A DNA stretch of 64,000 nt from Tropicibacter sp. Alg240-R139 (GTDB lineage: Bacteria > Pseudomonadota > Alphaproteobacteria > Rhodobacterales > Rhodobacteraceae), in contig NZ_UNRA01000002.1 of NCBI RefSeq assembly GCF_900537075.1, positions 1,013,228-1,077,227 of the forward strand. The letters are read 5' to 3'. Positions within the stretch are counted from its first letter, which is position 1. Every line of letters starts with the position of its first letter. A program made the translations under genes and the position numbers. The notes beneath the pieces are model-generated. The model searched no databases. It saw only the letters and a list, made by a program, of their open reading frames with translations, and was not told the origin of the DNA. This document shows, one piece after another, positions 17,480 to 27,116 of the stretch.

Positions 17480-18580
17480 TTGTGCGCTGATCTTGGGGGT
17501 TCAATCCTATTGCAATCACCTTACGACCCAGATGACGACCCAGCCGAAGAGGATCTGTGGTTCCTGCCCGGTCCATCAGACGAGGGCGAATCTGCCGATA
17601 CGCCTTGGCCTATAGCTCCCAGACCAATGAGCCTGGATGCTTCTGTTTGGCTCGAGGCTGAGCGCAGCCAATACCGGGAATTGTTGGCAACTGCACAAGC
17701 CGTGGAACGATACGCTGAGCGGCTGCGCCATTTCCCAGAACAGGTGAAAGAGCGATTTGCGCTTGCGACGGTTTCGGCGGTTCTTCGCAGCGAAGGCGTT
17801 TGGATGGGACCGGAACGTATTGCGCTCTATCAGGCATTGCGCATTGCCACCGGTGACACCGCCCGTGATCTGTCACGCGCCAGTTGGGCCATGCGCCGTC
17901 TGATGGCTCGGCCGGTGCAGGGTGGGGGACCTATGGACGGCGCCCACCATTTTCTTGGGCGCATCCATCAGACCGCGGCCCAAGATCTACCGGGTGAGGG
18001 GCGGCCAACCGGGTTTGAGCTTGAGGCGATTGGCCAGGATTGGTCGGATTCAGTAGCATCGCTGCAGGCGGCGCATCCGCTGACGCGCGCTGCTTACGCC
18101 TTTGCACAGTGGCGCGCGCACGACATCACGCCCTGGGACGAGCTGTTAGAACCGACGATTGCAGCCATAATACTGGGTCGCGACGGTTTGGGGGATGCGG
18201 CCACATTCTTGCCGTTGTCGGAAAGCCATCGTTTTGACCGTCACGGTTTGACTGAAAACGCAGGCGGGGCCGAGGCTCGATTGGCAGTTTTCTTCACAGC
18301 CATTCGGCAAGGGGCACTGCACGCAAACATGGAACTGGAGCGGTTGGCGGATTGGCGCAGCCGGGCGGAACACGCCACGCGACATTTGTCCGGGCGCACG
18401 CCCGGAGTGTTGATCGAAACGATGATGAAATACCCAATCGTCTCAGGGGAACTGCTTGCAGAAGATACCGGTTGCTCACGCCCCTCGGCGCGCCGGAACC
18501 TGAACCTTTTTTCTGATCTTGGCCTGATCCGAGAGGTCACGGGGCAAGATCGGTACCGGTTCTGGGCCGCACAGTTTTAA
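17480..18580 (+). CDS. DUF1612-type helix-turn-helix protein (RHE_PE00001-like)
   Basis: 366 residues from TTG 17480, which has GGGGG 5 nt upstream; a second TTG at 17510 is possible. The protein is helical, with an acidic N-terminus (DPDDDPAEEDLW), a central alpha-rich region (RSEGVWMGPERIALYQA, RASWAMRRLM) and a C-terminal winged-helix-like end (SGELLAEDTGCSRPSARRNLNLFSDLGLIREVTG). It resembles a family I remember from rhizobial plasmids, DUF1612 with an HTH. Function unknown; a DNA-binding role is likely from the C-terminus. Its position near the rep-par module fits a replicon-associated gene. Confidence 0.65.
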   Translation: MCADLGGSILLQSPYDPDDDPAEEDLWFLPGPSDEGESADTPWPIAPRPMSLDASVWLEAERSQYRELLATAQAVERYAERLRHFPEQVKERFALATVSAVLRSEGVWMGPERIALYQALRIATGDTARDLSRASWAMRRLMARPVQGGGPMDGAHHFLGRIHQTAAQDLPGEGRPTGFELEAIGQDWSDSVASLQAAHPLTRAAYAFAQWRAHDITPWDELLEPTIAAIILGRDGLGDAATFLPLSESHRFDRHGLTENAGGAEARLAVFFTAIRQGALHANMELERLADWRSRAEHATRHLSGRTPGVLIETMMKYPIVSGELLAEDTGCSRPSARRNLNLFSDLGLIREVTGQDRYRFWAAQF

Positions 18581-18672
18581 GCGCGATCCAAGGAGACAAA
18601 CCTCTGACGCGAAAGCCTGAAAACACCCAAAGCTGCTTGCCCTTTGGCCCCTTGGTTTCTATCAGTATCGAC

Positions 18673-19284
18673 ATGACATTGGCCACCAAGCAGACCATTT
18701 CCGACCAGATCGTTCAGTCACTGACCGATCAGATCGTGCGTGGTGAATTGCAGGCCGACACCAAGCTGCGCCAAGATCACATCGCGCGCACGTTCGAGAC
18801 CAGCCATGTACCTGTTCGCGAGGCTCTGCTGCGGCTAGAGGCCCGAGGGCTTGCCGTCAGCCAATCCCGTCGCGGGGTGCGGGTGGCTCCCTTTGATCCG
18901 GCTGATATGCGCGAGATTCGTGAAATGCGTTTGGCGCTGGAACCGCTGGCGCTTGGCCATTCGGTCGCGCATCTGACGCTGGAACAGCGGCAAGAAGCCG
19001 AGGCTGCGCGTATCGCCTGCGACGAAGCGCAGAACCTGTTCACATGGGAGGCGCAGAACCGGCGCTTTCACCTGGCGATCATCGCGGGCTGTGCGATGCC
19101 GCGTCTGAACGCCGAGATCACGGATTTGCAGATGCTCAGCGCGCGTCACCTGCTGGCGACCTATTCCAGCACTTGGTCTCAACGCGAGGACCGGGATCAC
19201 CGGGCGATCATGGCGGCGATCAACCGGCGCGATGTCGAAACAGCGGTGGCCGTGCTGCGCCGTCATCTGTCACGTTTGGGTTAA
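18673..19284 (+). CDS. bioR: GntR-family (FCD) regulator of biotin genes, BioR-like
   Basis: 203 residues from ATG 18673 (an upstream TTG at 18637 is open but lacks a ribosome site). The N-terminal winged helix is clear: SDQIVQSLTDQIVRGEL, LRQDHIARTFETSHVPVREALLRLEARGL. The FCD effector domain follows, with conserved His in FHLAIIAG and DHRAIMAAI. BioR is the known GntR repressor of biotin synthesis in alphaproteobacteria and recognises TTATMKATAA-like sites. This gene converges on bioC with a 4-nt overlap, and two such sites lie upstream of bioB. That context makes BioR the best call. Effector unknown from sequence. Confidence 0.82.
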   Translation: MTLATKQTISDQIVQSLTDQIVRGELQADTKLRQDHIARTFETSHVPVREALLRLEARGLAVSQSRRGVRVAPFDPADMREIREMRLALEPLALGHSVAHLTLEQRQEAEAARIACDEAQNLFTWEAQNRRFHLAIIAGCAMPRLNAEITDLQMLSARHLLATYSSTWSQREDRDHRAIMAAINRRDVETAVAVLRRHLSRLG

Positions 19285-20045
19285 CGTTTTTGCGCGATCA
19301 TCCAGACCGGATCGTAGGTCAGGGGCAACTTGCCTTTCTGTCCAAATTGCCCGGCATAGCGACGTTCAAAATCGACTAATTTTGAGCGTGACCACCGGGC
19401 GCTGGACTGCCCGTTCACCCCTGTCTTGCGCAAATGTCTGAGTAGGGGCAGGGCGCCGTCGAACCACATTACGATCGGGTCTTGTTTCAAGTGCAGGATA
19501 TCGAGCACATCTGGCGTCTTGGCGGACCAATCCTCGGCATCGCAATATCCTGGTGCCGCAGCGGACGAACCTAATGCCTGCAATTCGCGAAACTGTCCAG
19601 ATCCAAAGCCGCTGAGCGCCAGCCAGCCGCCGGGGCTCAAGTGGTCGCTCAGCCGTTGCATCAGCTGCGCTTGATCGGGAATCCACTGAACCGCCGAGGC
19701 CGAGCAGATGAGGTTCAGATTGGTTGGAATGGACAGTGTTTCAATCGGACCCGCGACAAAGGCGTCCACAGTGTCTTTCATTGCATCGCGACATTCGGGC
19801 ACCAGATCATTGGCCATCATCCAGGTGATGTCGAACCGCTTGCGCAGGTGTTCAGTCAAATGGCCAGTTCCACAGCCAAATTCGAATGCGCGGTCGATTG
19901 GGCCGGAAACATGAGCTCTCAGTGCAGTAACAAGGCCACGAGCTATCTGGGCTTGTGCTGCGGCATGATCGTGATAGCTGGCCAATCCCCGACGAAAACT
20001 TTGTCGCACTCGGCGCTGATCGGGGTCGAGAACGATGGATTTCAT
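19281..20045 (-). CDS. bioC: Malonyl-ACP O-methyltransferase
   Basis: SAM-dependent methylation of malonyl-ACP, which disguises the first biotin precursor as a fatty-acid primer. 254 residues from ATG 20045, which overlaps the bioG stop as ATGA; the frame is open slightly further upstream. The N-terminus VRQSFRRGLASYHDHAAAQ is typical of BioC, then the SAM motif AFEFGCGTGHLT, the NDLVPEC acidic loop and ASAVQWIPD. Last gene of the bio operon; it runs into the convergent bioR. Confidence 0.92.
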   Translation of the reverse strand: MKSIVLDPDQRRVRQSFRRGLASYHDHAAAQAQIARGLVTALRAHVSGPIDRAFEFGCGTGHLTEHLRKRFDITWMMANDLVPECRDAMKDTVDAFVAGPIETLSIPTNLNLICSASAVQWIPDQAQLMQRLSDHLSPGGWLALSGFGSGQFRELQALGSSAAAPGYCDAEDWSAKTPDVLDILHLKQDPIVMWFDGALPLLRHLRKTGVNGQSSARWSRSKLVDFERRYAGQFGQKGKLPLTYDPVWMIAQKR

Positions 20046-20671
20046 GGGCCAATGACCTCTTGCCAGTTGGACCAGCACGCAAAGGGCACATGCGGTGCAT
20101 CGATTTGGGTGACGCGATTTTCTTGCCCCTGCCAGCCCCGCAGTTGATTGGCGGCAGGCATGATCTTGTCTGCGCTAGAGATCCAGATCTGGTCGAACGC
20201 AACCACTGATGCATCGCCCCGTTCGCCAATGGCAATTAGTTCCGCTTTACGCGCGTCTACGTCAATTTCTGCACTCTCCTGTTTCACGCCATAGCAGCGC
20301 GCAAGGAAGAGCTGATAGGCCTGCGGTGAAAGCGTTTCGATGGTTTTCGACAGGGCGACCGGAGGGATTCCGGTAACACGATTTACCGGAGTGCACGTAC
20401 CATTTATGGCGACCTTGCGGTCAAAGGGATCAGGGTGGGTGGCTTGCCAATGCGCGTAGGAAGCCACGCCAAAAGAATAGGCAACAAGCGTGGCTCGGGC
20501 ATAGCTGCTCAGATCGGGCAGGGCGGTCATAAAATCGCGGTAGTCCTGAACAAACAGCACATCCTGCGGCCCATGCAGATGGTCGAAGGGCGCAGCCCCC
20601 AAGGCCCAACCGCCGAAAATCACGATCACCTCGTCCGCGGTATTCGATTGTTGCAACCAATTGGTTTTCAT
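20042..20671 (-). CDS. bioG: Pimeloyl-ACP methyl ester esterase, BioG type
   Basis: 209 residues of the DUF452/BioG alpha/beta-hydrolase family. It would cleave the methyl ester from pimeloyl-ACP, ending the BioC-started chain. Visible: FGGWALGAAPFDHL (the family's FGGWG-like block), nucleophile Ser in LVAYSFGVAS, the INGTCTPV block, and a C-terminal His in IDAPHVPFACW. Overlaps the bioA stop by one base and the bioC start by four, so it is translationally coupled. BioG replaces BioH in this lineage. Confidence 0.9.
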   Translation of the reverse strand: MKTNWLQQSNTADEVIVIFGGWALGAAPFDHLHGPQDVLFVQDYRDFMTALPDLSSYARATLVAYSFGVASYAHWQATHPDPFDRKVAINGTCTPVNRVTGIPPVALSKTIETLSPQAYQLFLARCYGVKQESAEIDVDARKAELIAIGERGDASVVAFDQIWISSADKIMPAANQLRGWQGQENRVTQIDAPHVPFACWSNWQEVIGP

Positions 20672-21954
20672 CAGAGCTCCCGCGCCAATCGCAACATGCC
20701 GTCGCAGATCGACGTCAGCTCGACGTCGGACGTGACGAAGGGTGGCATGCAGTAGATATTTTGCCCAAAGGGTCGCAGGAACACACCCATTTCATGCGCC
20801 AAGCCATGGGCCTGATCGGCGCTGACGCGGTGGTCCATTTCGATCACACCGATTGCACCCAGCACGCGGACGTCGGCCACGTTTGGCAGATCGCGGGCCG
20901 GGGCCAGTTGCTCTGTCAGCCCGGCTTCGATCCGGCTGACATTGGCGTGCCAGTTGGTTTGCTCTAGCAGGTCGAGGCTGGCCTTGGCCGCGACGCAGGC
21001 CAGCGGGTTCGCCATGAACGTCGGTCCGTGCATGAACACGCCTGGATCACCGTTTCCGATCCCTGTCGCTACGCGGTCGTTGGTCATGGAGGTGGCAAAG
21101 CTGATGTGCCCCCCGGTCAACGCCTTGCCCATGCACAGGATGTCCGGCTCGATATCGGTGAAGTCGGTGGCGAACAAGCTCCCGGTGCGGCCAAAGCCGG
21201 TGGCGATTTCGTCAAAGATCAACAGCACGCCGAATTCATCACACAACACGCGTGCCTGGTTTAGGTATTCTGGGTGATAAAAATACATGCCCCCGGTGCC
21301 CTGCACGACCGGTTCCAGAATGAACGCCGCGATCTGCGCGTGATGCTCTGTCAGTACAGCCCGCAATTCGGCGATGCCGTTCACGGCAGGATTTTCCGGC
21401 CAGTCCTGACCAATCGCGATTGGGGGTTGGGGCACAAAATGTTGGATGCTCAGAGCACCCTGAAACAGGTGATGCATGCCGGTGACCGGGTCGCAGACGC
21501 TCATCGCTTTCCAGGTGTCGCCGTGATAGCCCGAGCGGGTGGTGACAAACTGGCTGCGGCCCGGATGGCCGACAGCGTGCTGATACTGCACCGCCATTTT
21601 CATCGCCACTTCGACCGAGACCGAGCCGCTGTCGCAGTAGAAAATCCGCTGCAACGAAGGTGGCGTGATTTCGAGCAGCTTTTTCCCCAACTCAATCGCC
21701 GGATCATGGGTCATGCCGCCGAACATCACATGCGGCAGCCGGTCAAGTTGGTCATGGATTGCTTGCGTGATCGTCGGGTTGCGGTGGCCATGCAACATGC
21801 ACCACCACGACGACATGGCGTCGATCAGGCGCGTGCCGTCGTCCAGCGTAATCCAGACCCCTTCAGCCTCTTTCGCAACAAAGGTCGGGCCCGGCTTTTC
21901 GACATTTGTGTAGGGGTGCCACAGGTGCTTCTGGTCGAATTCAAGCGGTGTCAT
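20671..21954 (-). CDS. bioA: Adenosylmethionine-8-amino-7-oxononanoate aminotransferase
   Basis: PLP enzyme converting 7-keto-8-aminopelargonate (KAPA) to 7,8-diaminopelargonate (DAPA) with SAM as amino donor. 427 residues. ATG 21954 overlaps the bioD stop as ATGA; the longer open frame upstream only covers bioD antiframe. Family blocks: HLWHPYTNV at the start, [41 protein letters not shown], and the PLP lysine in [10 protein letters not shown]. Confidence 0.95.
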   Translation of the reverse strand: MTPLEFDQKHLWHPYTNVEKPGPTFVAKEAEGVWITLDDGTRLIDAMSSWWCMLHGHRNPTITQAIHDQLDRLPHVMFGGMTHDPAIELGKKLLEITPPSLQRIFYCDSGSVSVEVAMKMAVQYQHAVGHPGRSQFVTTRSGYHGDTWKAMSVCDPVTGMHHLFQGALSIQHFVPQPPIAIGQDWPENPAVNGIAELRAVLTEHHAQIAAFILEPVVQGTGGMYFYHPEYLNQARVLCDEFGVLLIFDEIATGFGRTGSLFATDFTDIEPDILCMGKALTGGHISFATSMTNDRVATGIGNGDPGVFMHGPTFMANPLACVAAKASLDLLEQTNWHANVSRIEAGLTEQLAPARDLPNVADVRVLGAIGVIEMDHRVSADQAHGLAHEMGVFLRPFGQNIYCMPPFVTSDVELTSICDGMLRLAREL

Positions 21955-22586
21955 GCGGTCAATCCCTGACGGATGGTGTCCATGTCGATGTTGCCGAAGG
22001 CCTGATCCAGCGCATCTGGAGTTACAGCATCCATCACCGGCAAGCGGCCCAGGTGAGTGCAAGCGCCAAAGTCGATGATTGTCTGTTCGACCAGCGGCTC
22101 GGGCCCACCGATAAAGGCCACACCAAGAACCGGACAGTTCCGCTCTCGCAGAGCTGCAAGCGACAGCAATGTGTGGTTGATTGTGCCCAGTTTGGTGCGT
22201 GCGCACAGGATCACCGGTGCCCGCCAATCCGCGATTAGATCTGCGTAGAGCACTTGCCGGTTCAGTGGCACTAACAACCCGCCTGCGCCTTCGACGACCA
22301 GCGGCCCATCGACTGTTGGAAGGGGCAGGGTGGCGGGATCAATCTCGGCCCCTTCGGCCTCGGCGGACAAATGGGGCGAGGCGGGCAGATTCAGCAGATA
22401 TCCCTCGGGCATAACGGGCTGACCGGACAAACGAGCCACAATTTGGCTGTCGGTTTCAGTTTCGATGCCCGATTGTACCGGCTTCCAATACGTCGCCTTC
22501 AGTGCGCGAGTAAGCCCGGCCGAAAAGACGGTTTTGCCGATTTCGGTATCGGTTCCGGTGACGATGACGATGACGGTTTGAGTCAT
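21951..22586 (-). CDS. bioD: Dethiobiotin synthetase
   Basis: ATP-dependent ureido-ring closure of 7,8-diaminopelargonate with CO2. 211 residues. The P-loop [15 protein letters not shown] is near the N-terminus, followed by YWKPVQSG (Lys that binds the substrate), [11 protein letters not shown] and [13 protein letters not shown]. Overlaps bioF and bioA by four bases on each side. Confidence 0.95.
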   Translation of the reverse strand: MTQTVIVIVTGTDTEIGKTVFSAGLTRALKATYWKPVQSGIETETDSQIVARLSGQPVMPEGYLLNLPASPHLSAEAEGAEIDPATLPLPTVDGPLVVEGAGGLLVPLNRQVLYADLIADWRAPVILCARTKLGTINHTLLSLAALRERNCPVLGVAFIGGPEPLVEQTIIDFGACTHLGRLPVMDAVTPDALDQAFGNIDMDTIRQGLTA

Positions 22587-23722
22587 GTGGCTGTGGCCTC
22601 CTTCGCCTGGGCCAGATCGCGGAACATGTCCGAGATCACCGGGGCAGTCGTGTTGAGCGTGATGGAAATCCGCAAGCGTGAGGTGCCGCGTGGGACTGTG
22701 GGAGGGCGGATGCCGCGAATGTCATAGCCGCGGTTTTGCATCTCTTGGGCAAGGGCCATCGTAGATTTGTCCGCGCCGATGATGATCGGCATGATCTGGC
22801 TTTGGTTCCCGGTCAGACCAAGGTGTTGATCAGCCTCCGCATGGGCATGTTGCATCAAATCCTGCGCCGCTAACTGACGGGCGGGGTTGTCGCGAAGTTC
22901 GGTCAGCGCGGCCCGCACCATCGCTGCGCTAAGCGGCGAGGGGGCGGTTGCAAAGATGAACCCGCGCGCCTTGTTGATCAGCGTGTCGATCAACGTCGTT
23001 GCACCGCAGATCAACGCGCCCGACACCCCAAGCCCCTTGCCACAGGTGTGCAGGGTCAACAGGTTCTCGCGATCGGCAAAAGCATGGCTTAGTCCCCGCC
23101 CTTTGTCGCCAAAGACGCCGGTGGCATGAGCTTCGTCGACAATCAGCACGGCGTCGTGGGCGTTAGCCAGCATCATCAGGTCGGGCAGGGGGGCCAAGTC
23201 GCCGTCCATGGAATACAGGCTTTCGACCGCGATCCAGATCTGGCCAGTGTTTCCGGCGGTGCGCCAGTCGCGAATGGTGCATTCAGCTGCGGTCACATCG
23301 TTGTGCGCAAAGGCCTGCGTTTCTGCGCGGCCCAACCTCATTCCGTCATGTGTGCTGGCGTGGATCAGCGCATCGTACAGCACCAGGTCCTCATGCCCTG
23401 GCAGGGTCGAAAAGATCGCTGTGTTGGCCTGAAACCCGCCGCCCATGAAAAGGGCGGCTTGGGAGCCAAAAAATGCAGCCGCTTCGCGTTCGAGCAACAC
23501 ATGCTCGTCTACATTGCCTCGCAGCAGGCGAGAGCCGCCGGCGCCGATAGGAACACCCCGATCCAGAGCATCCCGTGCGGCAGTGTTTAGCACATCGGAC
23601 CCGGCCAGCCCCAGATAGTCGTTTGAGGCAAAGTCATGCCCGGCCCGCGCGATCAGAGCGCGGTAACGACCCCTTGTCTGCAACGCAGTCAGGGCGTGGT
23701 CATGCCGGGCAAAAAACGTCAT
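22583..23722 (-). CDS. bioF: 8-amino-7-oxononanoate synthase
   Basis: PLP enzyme condensing pimeloyl-ACP with alanine. 379 residues. Visible: [47 protein letters not shown] and the PLP lysine Lys229 in [12 protein letters not shown]. Overlaps bioB (upstream) and bioD (downstream) by ATGA junctions. Confidence 0.95.
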   Translation of the reverse strand: MTFFARHDHALTALQTRGRYRALIARAGHDFASNDYLGLAGSDVLNTAARDALDRGVPIGAGGSRLLRGNVDEHVLLEREAAAFFGSQAALFMGGGFQANTAIFSTLPGHEDLVLYDALIHASTHDGMRLGRAETQAFAHNDVTAAECTIRDWRTAGNTGQIWIAVESLYSMDGDLAPLPDLMMLANAHDAVLIVDEAHATGVFGDKGRGLSHAFADRENLLTLHTCGKGLGVSGALICGATTLIDTLINKARGFIFATAPSPLSAAMVRAALTELRDNPARQLAAQDLMQHAHAEADQHLGLTGNQSQIMPIIIGADKSTMALAQEMQNRGYDIRGIRPPTVPRGTSRLRISITLNTTAPVISDMFRDLAQAKEATAT

Positions 23723-24696
23723 TTCGAGGCGTCACATCCCACGACCATGGCCTGAATGCCGAGTTTAGCGAACAACTGACCATCCTTGTCCTCTTCGGGG
23801 TTGTCGGCGGTCAGCAGCGTGTCGCCCACGAAGATCGAATTGGCCCCGGCAAAGATACACATCGCTTGCATCTCGTCGCTCATGTCGGTGCGGCCCGCGG
23901 ACAGACGCACGTGCGATTTCGGCATCAGAATACGCGCCAAGGCACATGTGCGGACAAACTCGATCGGGTCCAGTTTTTCGACATCAGCTAGCGGCGTATC
24001 GGCGATCGGGATCAACATGTTGACTGGCACCGAATCCGGGTGCTCTTCGAGCGTGGCGAGCGAGACCAGCATGTCGATGCGGTCCATCTGCTGTTCGCCC
24101 ATGCCGACGATACCACCTGCGCAAACCTTCATGCCTGCCTCGCGGACGCGGTTGAGTGTGTCGATCCGGTCCGCAAAGGTACGAGTGGTGATGATTTCTG
24201 AATAATAACGCTCGGACGTGTCGATGTTGTGGTTGTAGTAATCCAGCCCCGCGTCGCGCAGACGGAACACCTGATTGTCGTCCAGCATGCCCAAGGTCAT
24301 GCAGGTCTCCATACCCAGGTCTTTGACGCCTTGGATCATCGCCTCGAGCGCGGCCATGTCGCGATCTTTGGGTGACCGCCAAGCTGCCCCCATGCAATAG
24401 CGGGTCGCGCCGCCCTCCTTGGCTTTGCGGGCCTCGGCGATCACGCGCTGAACCTCGATCAGTTTCGAGGCAGATAGCTTGGCCCCGTTGCGCGCTGATT
24501 GGCTGCAATACGCGCAATCTTCGGCGCAACCGCCGGTCTTGATCGACAGGAGTTTCGAGCGCTGAACTTGATTGGGGTCAAAATGGGTCCGGTGAACCGT
24601 CTGGGCCTGATAGAGCAGGTCCATGAATGGTTGGTTATAGATCTTTTCTGCCTCTTCGCGGGTCCAATCTGTGCGAACCAATGGTGTATCCAGCAC
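23719..24696 (-). CDS. bioB: Biotin synthase
   Basis: Radical-SAM enzyme inserting sulfur into dethiobiotin. 325 residues with a GTG start at 24696 and AAAGGAG upstream. The radical-SAM triad is Cys57, Cys61, Cys64 in [13 protein letters not shown]. Also [23 protein letters not shown] and SAGRTDMSD (Arg ligand of the auxiliary 2Fe-2S region). First gene of the operon bioB-F-D-A-G-C; two BioR-like boxes lie in its leader. Confidence 0.96.
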   Translation of the reverse strand: MLDTPLVRTDWTREEAEKIYNQPFMDLLYQAQTVHRTHFDPNQVQRSKLLSIKTGGCAEDCAYCSQSARNGAKLSASKLIEVQRVIAEARKAKEGGATRYCMGAAWRSPKDRDMAALEAMIQGVKDLGMETCMTLGMLDDNQVFRLRDAGLDYYNHNIDTSERYYSEIITTRTFADRIDTLNRVREAGMKVCAGGIVGMGEQQMDRIDMLVSLATLEEHPDSVPVNMLIPIADTPLADVEKLDPIEFVRTCALARILMPKSHVRLSAGRTDMSDEMQAMCIFAGANSIFVGDTLLTADNPEEDKDGQLFAKLGIQAMVVGCDASK

Positions 24697-24709
24697 GTCG
24701 GTACTCCTT

Positions 24710-24719
24710 TTATAGATAA
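24710..24719 (-). promoter_or_regulatory. BioR box 1
   Basis: TTATAGATAA matches the published TTATMKATAA consensus for BioR. It lies 14 bp upstream of the bioB start, touching the ribosome-binding region. Confidence 0.85.
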
Positions 24720-24750
24720 AAACTTCCTGCCTGACGCATAGGGTGGTTTT

Positions 24751-24760
24751 TTATCTACAA
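24751..24760 (-). promoter_or_regulatory. BioR box 2 (one mismatch)
   Basis: TTATCTACAA differs from TTATMKATAA at one position. Its centre is 41 bp from that of box 1, close to four helical turns, so both boxes face the same side of the DNA. Confidence 0.7.
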
Positions 24761-24911
24761 AGAGGGATCGCGCAAGTGGAAATGCTGCTTTGCAGCGAAT
24801 TGGTGCCAATTCCGCAGCGTTAGGATTACCTTGGTTGATATGGGCAACGGCAAGACAAATAGGCGCCAAGCCATTGGTAGCTCCGCGCTTAAGGGTTGTT
24901 AAAAAAGTGTA

Positions 24912-25910
24912 CTATTTCAGCAAGCTGGGTACAAATAGGGCTCGGTCAATCTCCGCCAATGCTTCGTAGCGCGCTTCGCGCGGGTGGTCGAGGTTGAAGG
25001 TTCCGGTGCGCTTGTACCATGTCCGGCCCAAGCGACCGGCGACACAATCCAGCACCCGGTTGCCCTCGACGTCCTCACCAAAACCCAAAGCGTCAGGCAA
25101 GGTCTCGCGTGTCAGATTCGGGTCAGCGGTCAACGCGTCGGCCATTGCCAGCACCATAAGATCCCATTGCAGATAGCTGACCCCAAGCTGTGCTTCGTCA
25201 CCTGCGCTGATGCCCAAACCATCGGTCGGGGTTGCGCGCCAGGTCTTTTCCGGCACGCCAATTTCGCGCGACATCCACGGCACTTCCCACGATTTCAACA
25301 GTGACTGGATCGGCGCCACATCACCCACATCCCCGTTCAGCGTCCAAAACCCCGCCGCCAGTTCCGAGAAATTGTCGGTGCTGGCGACGATCCCGCCATA
25401 GCGGTGCGCCTGGTCATAAAGCGTGATCATCCGCAAACGTGCCCGCATGTTGCCGCGCCGGATGCGCAGGCCTGCGTCATCGCCATTGGTCAAAGCAGGG
25501 TCCAGATTGGTCAGTCCCTCGACCATCGCGTGAAACTGCGGGGTTAGATCAATGTTGTGATGTTCGATGCCAAGCGCATGACAGGCCTCTTCGCCGCGCG
25601 CAGTTTCTTCGGGGTTTTGCTCGATGGGCATGGTGTGGCCCACCACACGCCAGCCTGCAGCCTTGAACAGCGCCGCCGTCAGGGCACTGTCAACGCCACC
25701 CGACATGCCAATCACGGCAGCGCCAATTCCATTCTGTTCACGGTATTCGGTCAAGTCGGCCAAGATACGTGCCATATCGGCGCGCAGAACGTCTGCTTGG
25801 GCAAAAGCCCTGCTTTCGATACGCGCGTCCAGTTGGGCGTTAAACCAAGGTGTCAGATCGCCAATGTTGTTTTGGCGGGAAAGGTCCAGGATTTCAGATT
25901 TCAATGACAT
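24912..25910 (-). CDS. nadE: NAD synthetase (ammonia-dependent type)
   Basis: ATP-dependent amidation of deamido-NAD. 332 residues from ATG 25910, which is preceded by GGAGG; the frame is open to 25940. The ATP-pyrophosphatase P-loop IGMSGGVDSALTAAL is near residue 75. Further blocks NMRARLRMITLY, ASTDNFSELAAGFWTLNGDVGD and KTWRATPTDGLG follow the NadE fold. No glutaminase domain, so ammonia is the expected nitrogen source. It lies 190 nt upstream of bioB and is transcribed in the same direction, but the BioR boxes lie in between. Confidence 0.93.
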   Translation of the reverse strand: MSLKSEILDLSRQNNIGDLTPWFNAQLDARIESRAFAQADVLRADMARILADLTEYREQNGIGAAVIGMSGGVDSALTAALFKAAGWRVVGHTMPIEQNPEETARGEEACHALGIEHHNIDLTPQFHAMVEGLTNLDPALTNGDDAGLRIRRGNMRARLRMITLYDQAHRYGGIVASTDNFSELAAGFWTLNGDVGDVAPIQSLLKSWEVPWMSREIGVPEKTWRATPTDGLGISAGDEAQLGVSYLQWDLMVLAMADALTADPNLTRETLPDALGFGEDVEGNRVLDCVAGRLGRTWYKRTGTFNLDHPREARYEALAEIDRALFVPSLLK

Positions 25911-26012
25911 GCGGCCTCCGACACCGGCGTGTGCAAACAAGGGTTAGCGCCTTCTTAGCCGAGGCGGGGGATTGATTGAAACCGATTTTGGGCCGGGCAT
26001 TCTGGCGGTGGT

Positions 26013-27116
26013 CTACGTTTGCTCAAAAAAGCGGCAAGCGATGTCCAGAAGTCGGGCATCTTGCCCCTGATGCCCGATCAGTTGCACGCACCCTGCACGG
26101 GGTCCGGGAAGCGTCACACAGGGGTGGTTCATGGAACTCCACAGCTGGTGGTCGGCGGAAACAAGCAGGGCCTCGATATTCTGGAGCATATCATCCATTA
26201 GGTTATGGGCTTGTTTCCTTTGTCGCTGAGCTTCGGCATAATTGGCGTCGCTGATCCTGGCCCCCGCGGCCGCCAAATCGCAAAGCGACTGACCGACGCG
26301 AGACGGCCCAAGAGCAGCTTCGGCGGCGCGGGACCGAGCGACCTCAAAGGCCAGAATCGTAGCATGGGTTTGAGCTAAGGTTTTGAACTCCGATGAATTT
26401 GAAACCTCGTGAGTGGTGCGCCACTCAGCGGAGGTCACCTTGGAGGTTTCGTTCTGTAAAGAGCCCGGAAAGAAACCGATGCGGGAAATAGCGCTTTCGG
26501 TATTCTGATCATCATCACAGCTAATAATGGTTTGCAGCATCTTCAGATCACGCGGATCGCGGGCGAGAATGCAGAAGGTGTCCAAGGTGTGAGACAGCCC
26601 CATTATCCCACGCAGATCGCAAATTTTTCGCGTGGGTTTGTATGCTACGATAACGTCTGTACAAGGTGGCCTGGAACATAGCGCAAATGTTGCCAAGCCC
26701 TCGGCCACCGCAGCTTCTGCTCCGTTCGGGGTCTCATCAATTGCAAACGCCGGTGTCGTTGTTTTGCCAATTGGCATCGCACCTGCGGACAACAGGGTGT
26801 CGACACAGGCCGCGTTTTGCTCGGGTACGCGGTTCTCATACAGCTTGACCCCCCAACCCGTGGGCATGTCGCAGGTGTCGATGGTGTCCATGATCGCAAA
26901 GGGCACACCATGAAGCGGCCCAGTGGGTGGCAAAGCATCAGCTACTTGAGCCCGCATCATGGCTTGGGATGGATCGACGAACTGGAACACGTACTTCGGC
27001 GAACCTGACTGGGCAATGCGCTCTAGGTGGGCGGACATCACCTCGGACGGTTTGATCTGTCCCGCACGGATTAGCGCGGCCAGGTCAGTCACTCCAAGGT
27101 GGGTTGAGTCGGTCAT
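26013..27116 (-). CDS. Amidase-family homologue lacking the catalytic triad
   Basis: 367 residues with the overall amidase-signature layout (DLAALIRAGQIKPSEVMSAHLERI, PLHGVPFAIMDTID, GAMPIGKTTTPAFAID). The parts that make an amidase are gone. The triad Lys of the GVPxxxKD block is Met76. The Gly/Ser-rich signature GGSSGGSAAAVA with cis-Ser is reduced to NGAEAAVAEGLA. The nucleophile block DTGGSIRIPA is replaced by CSRPPCTDVIVAYKPT. The frame is open, so it may be a non-catalytic binding protein rather than debris. It overlaps the Rieske gene by ATGA and is the second gene of that operon. Confidence 0.75.
   Translation of the reverse strand: MTDSTHLGVTDLAALIRAGQIKPSEVMSAHLERIAQSGSPKYVFQFVDPSQAMMRAQVADALPPTGPLHGVPFAIMDTIDTCDMPTGWGVKLYENRVPEQNAACVDTLLSAGAMPIGKTTTPAFAIDETPNGAEAAVAEGLATFALCSRPPCTDVIVAYKPTRKICDLRGIMGLSHTLDTFCILARDPRDLKMLQTIISCDDDQNTESAISRIGFFPGSLQNETSKVTSAEWRTTHEVSNSSEFKTLAQTHATILAFEVARSRAAEAALGPSRVGQSLCDLAAAGARISDANYAEAQRQRKQAHNLMDDMLQNIEALLVSADHQLWSSMNHPCVTLPGPRAGCVQLIGHQGQDARLLDIACRFFEQT

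Noticed and set aside
20671-22227. A 518-residue reading of bioA with an extra N-terminus
   Set aside because: The extra ~90 residues run antiframe through bioD and have no family similarity. ATG 21954 overlaps the bioD stop exactly and begins with the BioA consensus.
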